Assembly: GCA_029857995.1 (NCBI GenBank)
Contig: JAOUFZ010000084.1
Span: 1-7,176 of the forward strand
Length of the DNA: 7,176 bases
Direction of reading: 5' to 3'
Source of the DNA: Dehalococcoidia bacterium
Lineage (GTDB): Bacteria; Chloroflexota; Dehalococcoidia; GIF9; AB-539-J10
Shown here: one piece after another, positions 5,875 through 7,176 of the stretch
Numbering within the stretch: position 1 is the first letter of the stretch
Layout: every line of letters begins with the position of its first letter
Notes under the pieces: model-generated
Seen by the model: the letters and a program-made list of their open reading frames with translations, nothing else
Told to the model about the DNA's origin: nothing
Database searches by the model: none
Program-made: the position numbers and the translations under genes

Positions 5875-5947
5875 AGCCCACAACCAGATTCGAACTGGTG
5901 ACCCCGTTCTTACCAAGAACGTGCTCTACCTACTGAGCTATGTGGGC
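5875..5947 (-). tRNA. trnT: tRNA-Thr (anticodon GGT)
   Basis: This 73-nt cloverleaf is complete. The acceptor stem is GCCCACA/TGTGGGC, the D arm GCTC/GAGC, and the anticodon stem CGTTC/GAACG with loop TTGGTAA, giving GGT in positions 34-36. The T arm is ACCAG/CTGGT with TTCGAAT, and the discriminator base is T. CCA is not encoded, so it must be added after processing. Its 3' end is only 21 nt from the tuf start, so the transcript must be cut between them. tRNA-Thr beside tuf is a well-known bacterial arrangement. No second copy of its 3' end, as would be expected from an integration event, occurs in the window. Confidence 0.98.
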
Positions 5948-5965
5948 AAGTATGCATGAAATTAT

Positions 5966-5994
5966 ATTTTAAGTCAACATGGGCGAACAGTCAA
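5966..5994 (-). promoter_or_regulatory. Sigma70-type promoter of the tRNA-Thr/tuf operon
   Basis: On the - strand, TTGACT (5989-5994) and TAAAAT (5966-5971) are separated by exactly 17 nt, each one base from consensus. Transcription would start near 5960, leaving a leader of roughly a dozen bases before the tRNA. A second TTGACT lies in the spacer (5972-5977) and a perfect TATAAT at 5961-5966 overlaps the -10. The second TTGACT at 17-nt spacing would place its -10 against the tRNA, so it is unlikely to act alone. Confidence 0.75.
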
Positions 5995-6088
5995 CTAAGT
6001 ATGCCTCTTCTACTTTAGAACGTGATGTACATGTTCAACTGGCAGATTAGCGCAGAGATTTTAGAGGAATGCTTTGGGAAAGTCAAAT

Positions 6089-6095
6089 AGGAGGT
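6089..6095 (+). promoter_or_regulatory. Ribosome binding site of the recombinase gene
   Basis: AGGAGGT lies 7 nt before the ATG at 6103, a near-perfect site that fixes this start and suggests efficient translation. No convincing + strand promoter was found in the 155-nt gap to the tRNA. Confidence 0.75.
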
Positions 6096-6102
6096 GTAGA
6101 AG

Positions 6103-6921
6103 ATGGCGAGCGTAGCTGAAAATATATATATGGACTTGGTGGCAAGAGGAAAGGATATCGAGACTGCTAGGCGTTGGCGACGTTTGACTACTAAGTTTGA
6201 GGGGTGCTGTGGAAGTAAGAGCGAGTATGACAGAGATGATGTCGTAAGGTATTTATGCTACTTGCGTCAGCAGGGGTATAGGCAGAGCTCGATAGACGTG
6301 ATGGTGAGGCCTGTCAAGCTATTGGCTCAGATACAGGGGTGGGCTTTTCCCCGGTTGGCGATGCCAAAGGTGAGAGACGGTGATGTAAGGCGGCCCATAC
6401 TTAGGAATGAGGAAGTCTGTCTGATGATTAAGAGAGGTAAAGAAGTGTTGTCTGCCAGAGAGCTGGCTTATTTGGCGTTATCAACTACGTATGGACTGCG
6501 ACGTGAGGAACTGACTAGTTTGGGCAGGATTGACGGTAAGGTGACCGTGAACACGGTCAAAGGTGGTCCGGTGACCACTCATGTGGTCGCTGATGAGATA
6601 AGGCCTTATTTAGCGGGATATGACAGGACTGGGGTGAGACATATGAGCTTCGTGTTTCGGAGAATGATTGAGAAGCTGGGTATTAGTTTGGCTGGGGACA
6701 ATTATGGTTGGCACGCGATAAGACGTTCTTTAGCTACGGAACTTCTGTACAGGGATGTTAGCTTGATTAACGTCGTGAGGTTTATGCGGTGGTCTGATGG
6801 GAGTATGAAAGGCGAGTTTGGCATGTTGGCAATCTACGGTAAACGTAATCAGGGGGAGGTCGATAGAAGTGTTTTCAAGGTACATCCGTTTTTATCGATT
6901 TGGAGTGAAGGAGGTCAGTGA
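6103..6921 (+). CDS. Tyrosine recombinase / phage-type integrase
   Basis: This 272-aa site-specific recombinase cuts and rejoins DNA through a tyrosine-DNA bond. The N-terminal core-binding (SAM-like) domain is about 1-85. The catalytic domain has R133 in TTYGLRREELTSL, K153 in the beta-hairpin TVKGG, H204-x2-R207 in WHAIRRSLATEL, W230 in the second His/Trp position, and nucleophile Y245 in AIYGK. The full R-K-H-R-W-Y set suggests an active enzyme. The W-to-Y spacing (15) is larger than the 9 in lambda Int. It is shorter than typical phage integrases with an arm-binding domain and closer to XerC/D size, but lacks their sequence style. TTG is its commonest leucine codon (about 12 of 26 by hand), whereas the part of tuf I read favours CTG, hinting at foreign origin. 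It is divergent from tRNA-Thr/tuf and overlaps the ribosome binding site of the next small gene. The target site is unknown. Confidence 0.9.
   Translation: MASVAENIYMDLVARGKDIETARRWRRLTTKFEGCCGSKSEYDRDDVVRYLCYLRQQGYRQSSIDVMVRPVKLLAQIQGWAFPRLAMPKVRDGDVRRPILRNEEVCLMIKRGKEVLSARELAYLALSTTYGLRREELTSLGRIDGKVTVNTVKGGPVTTHVVADEIRPYLAGYDRTGVRHMSFVFRRMIEKLGISLAGDNYGWHAIRRSLATELLYRDVSLINVVRFMRWSDGSMKGEFGMLAIYGKRNQGEVDRSVFKVHPFLSIWSEGGQ
6542..6588. repeat. Cluster of inverted repeats inside the recombinase gene
   Basis: TGACCGTG and CACGGTCA (6542-6559) form an 8-bp perfect palindrome with a 2-nt centre. GTGGTC (6563-6568) pairs with GACCAC (6573-6578) around a 4-nt loop, and a further GTGGTC lies at 6583-6588, 20 nt after the first. 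GGTGACC occurs twice, 30 nt apart (6540 and 6570). The cluster codes for the beta-hairpin that holds K153. It may be partly a by-product of valine, threonine and glycine codons. Confidence 0.4.
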
Positions 6922-6924
6922 TTG

Positions 6925-7125
6925 ATGAAAGCGATAGCTTTTAGGTCGAGGCGGCGGGCGGCGAGCAAAAGCTCGCAGCTCGCAAACGTGGTTGTGGTGG
7001 AACTGAGGCAAATAATAACAGGAGGATTGCGACCCGCTGTGGGGTTACTGTCTCCATCCCTCAAGCATATTGTATTGGGTGCTATGGTGGCGGGTACTAT
7101 GCAATTTGGAGCAGTTCTATGGTGA
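6925..7125 (+). CDS. Small basic protein with hydrophobic C-terminus, function unknown
   Basis: I do not recognise this 66-aa protein. A basic N-terminus (KAIAFRSRRRAASKSS, 2-17) is followed by a mixed segment with NVVVVEL (21-27) and a hydrophobic C-terminal stretch of about 18 residues (49-66, HIVLGAMVAGTMQFGAVLW region) that could be a membrane or tail-anchor helix. Evidence that it is real: AGGAGGT at 6909-6915, inside the last codons of the recombinase gene, lies 9 nt before the ATG and 6 nt before an in-frame TTG at 6922. The gene starts right after the recombinase TGA (6919-6921), and a third frame overlaps its end. It is probably translated together with the recombinase. It could be a phage-type small membrane protein, a recombination accessory protein or a toxin-like peptide; none is shown. 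Confidence 0.55.
   Translation: MKAIAFRSRRRAASKSSQLANVVVVELRQIITGGLRPAVGLLSPSLKHIVLGAMVAGTMQFGAVLW
6961..6984 (+). repeat. Hairpin and tandem heptamer in the small gene
   Basis: GCGAGC, loop AAAA, GCTCGC (6961-6976) is a perfect 6-bp GC-rich hairpin. Its 3' arm belongs to a tandem GCTCGCA repeat (6971-6984), so the second copy can compete for the same 5' arm. No T-run follows. It might alter translation or transcription of the small gene, but chance is possible. Confidence 0.35.
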
Positions 7126-7176
7126 TTACAACACTGGACTTGTTAATAGAGCTTCAGATGTCAGTCATTACATTGA
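7119..7176 (+). CDS. Start of a third gene in the recombinase cluster (partial)
   Basis: A frame opens with ATG at 7119 and stays open to the window edge, giving 19 residues beginning MVITTLDLLIELQ. Its ATG overlaps the TGA of the preceding small gene (ATGGTGA), the usual layout for coupled genes. GGAG at 7108-7111 lies 7 nt upstream. The family cannot be told from this fragment. The short length keeps confidence low; the overlap and ribosome binding site are the only support. Confidence 0.4.
   Translation, partial: MVITTLDLLIELQMSVITL

Noticed and set aside
5875..5947. tRNA-Thr as the integration site of the recombinase element
   Set aside because: The recombinase is on the 5' side of the tRNA. 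The 3' end is followed by tuf in the conserved order, and no duplicate of the tRNA 3' end is present in the window.
5995..6102. Imperfect inverted repeat GAAC...ATGTACAT...GTTC at 6018-6036 as a recombinase site
   Set aside because: The arms are only 4 bp and asymmetric around the 8-bp palindrome, which is not enough to support a crossover site.

Overview
The window most likely comes from an anaerobic bacterium of the Chloroflexota, with Dehalococcoidia the best guess. The basis is the EF-Tu sequence style (including a cysteine-rich insert in the G domain), the ribosomal genes, and neighbouring oxygen-sensitive redox proteins: rubrerythrin, an Fe-S flavoprotein and a flavodoxin. This is judged from recalled family sequences, not from a search, so the phylum is a moderate call and the class a weak one.

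Left part (1-1815, + strand): 231 bases with no recognisable gene end in a good -10 box. A three-gene run follows: rubrerythrin, a cyclophilin-fold protein (DUF369-type) and an iron-sulfur flavoprotein of the NADPH-dependent FMN reductase family. Rubrerythrin and the Fe-S flavoprotein fit oxygen or peroxide defence in an anaerobe. The cyclophilin-like protein has no firm role.

Middle part (1812-5994, - strand): a strong sigma70-like promoter at 5966-5994 drives tRNA-Thr(GGT), then tuf, rpmG, secE, nusG, rplK and rplA. This is the classic tRNA / translation factor / secretion / transcription factor / ribosomal stalk-base cluster. rpmG is short and starts with GTG, so it is easily missed. The usual next genes, rplJ and rplL, do not follow rplA. 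Instead, 130 nt on, there is a flavodoxin-family gene on the same strand, whose stop codon overlaps that of the convergent Fe-S flavoprotein gene.

Right part (5995-7176, + strand): divergent from the tRNA-tuf operon lies a tyrosine recombinase (272 aa). A 66-aa basic/hydrophobic protein follows, with its ribosome binding site inside the recombinase gene, and then the start of a third gene overlapping the second and running off the window. This compact set looks like the edge of a mobile or phage-derived element and is the least explained part of the window.

Several gene ends carry inverted repeats that overlap the stop codon and lack a downstream T-run. No CRISPR, rRNA, riboswitch or complete insertion sequence was seen.
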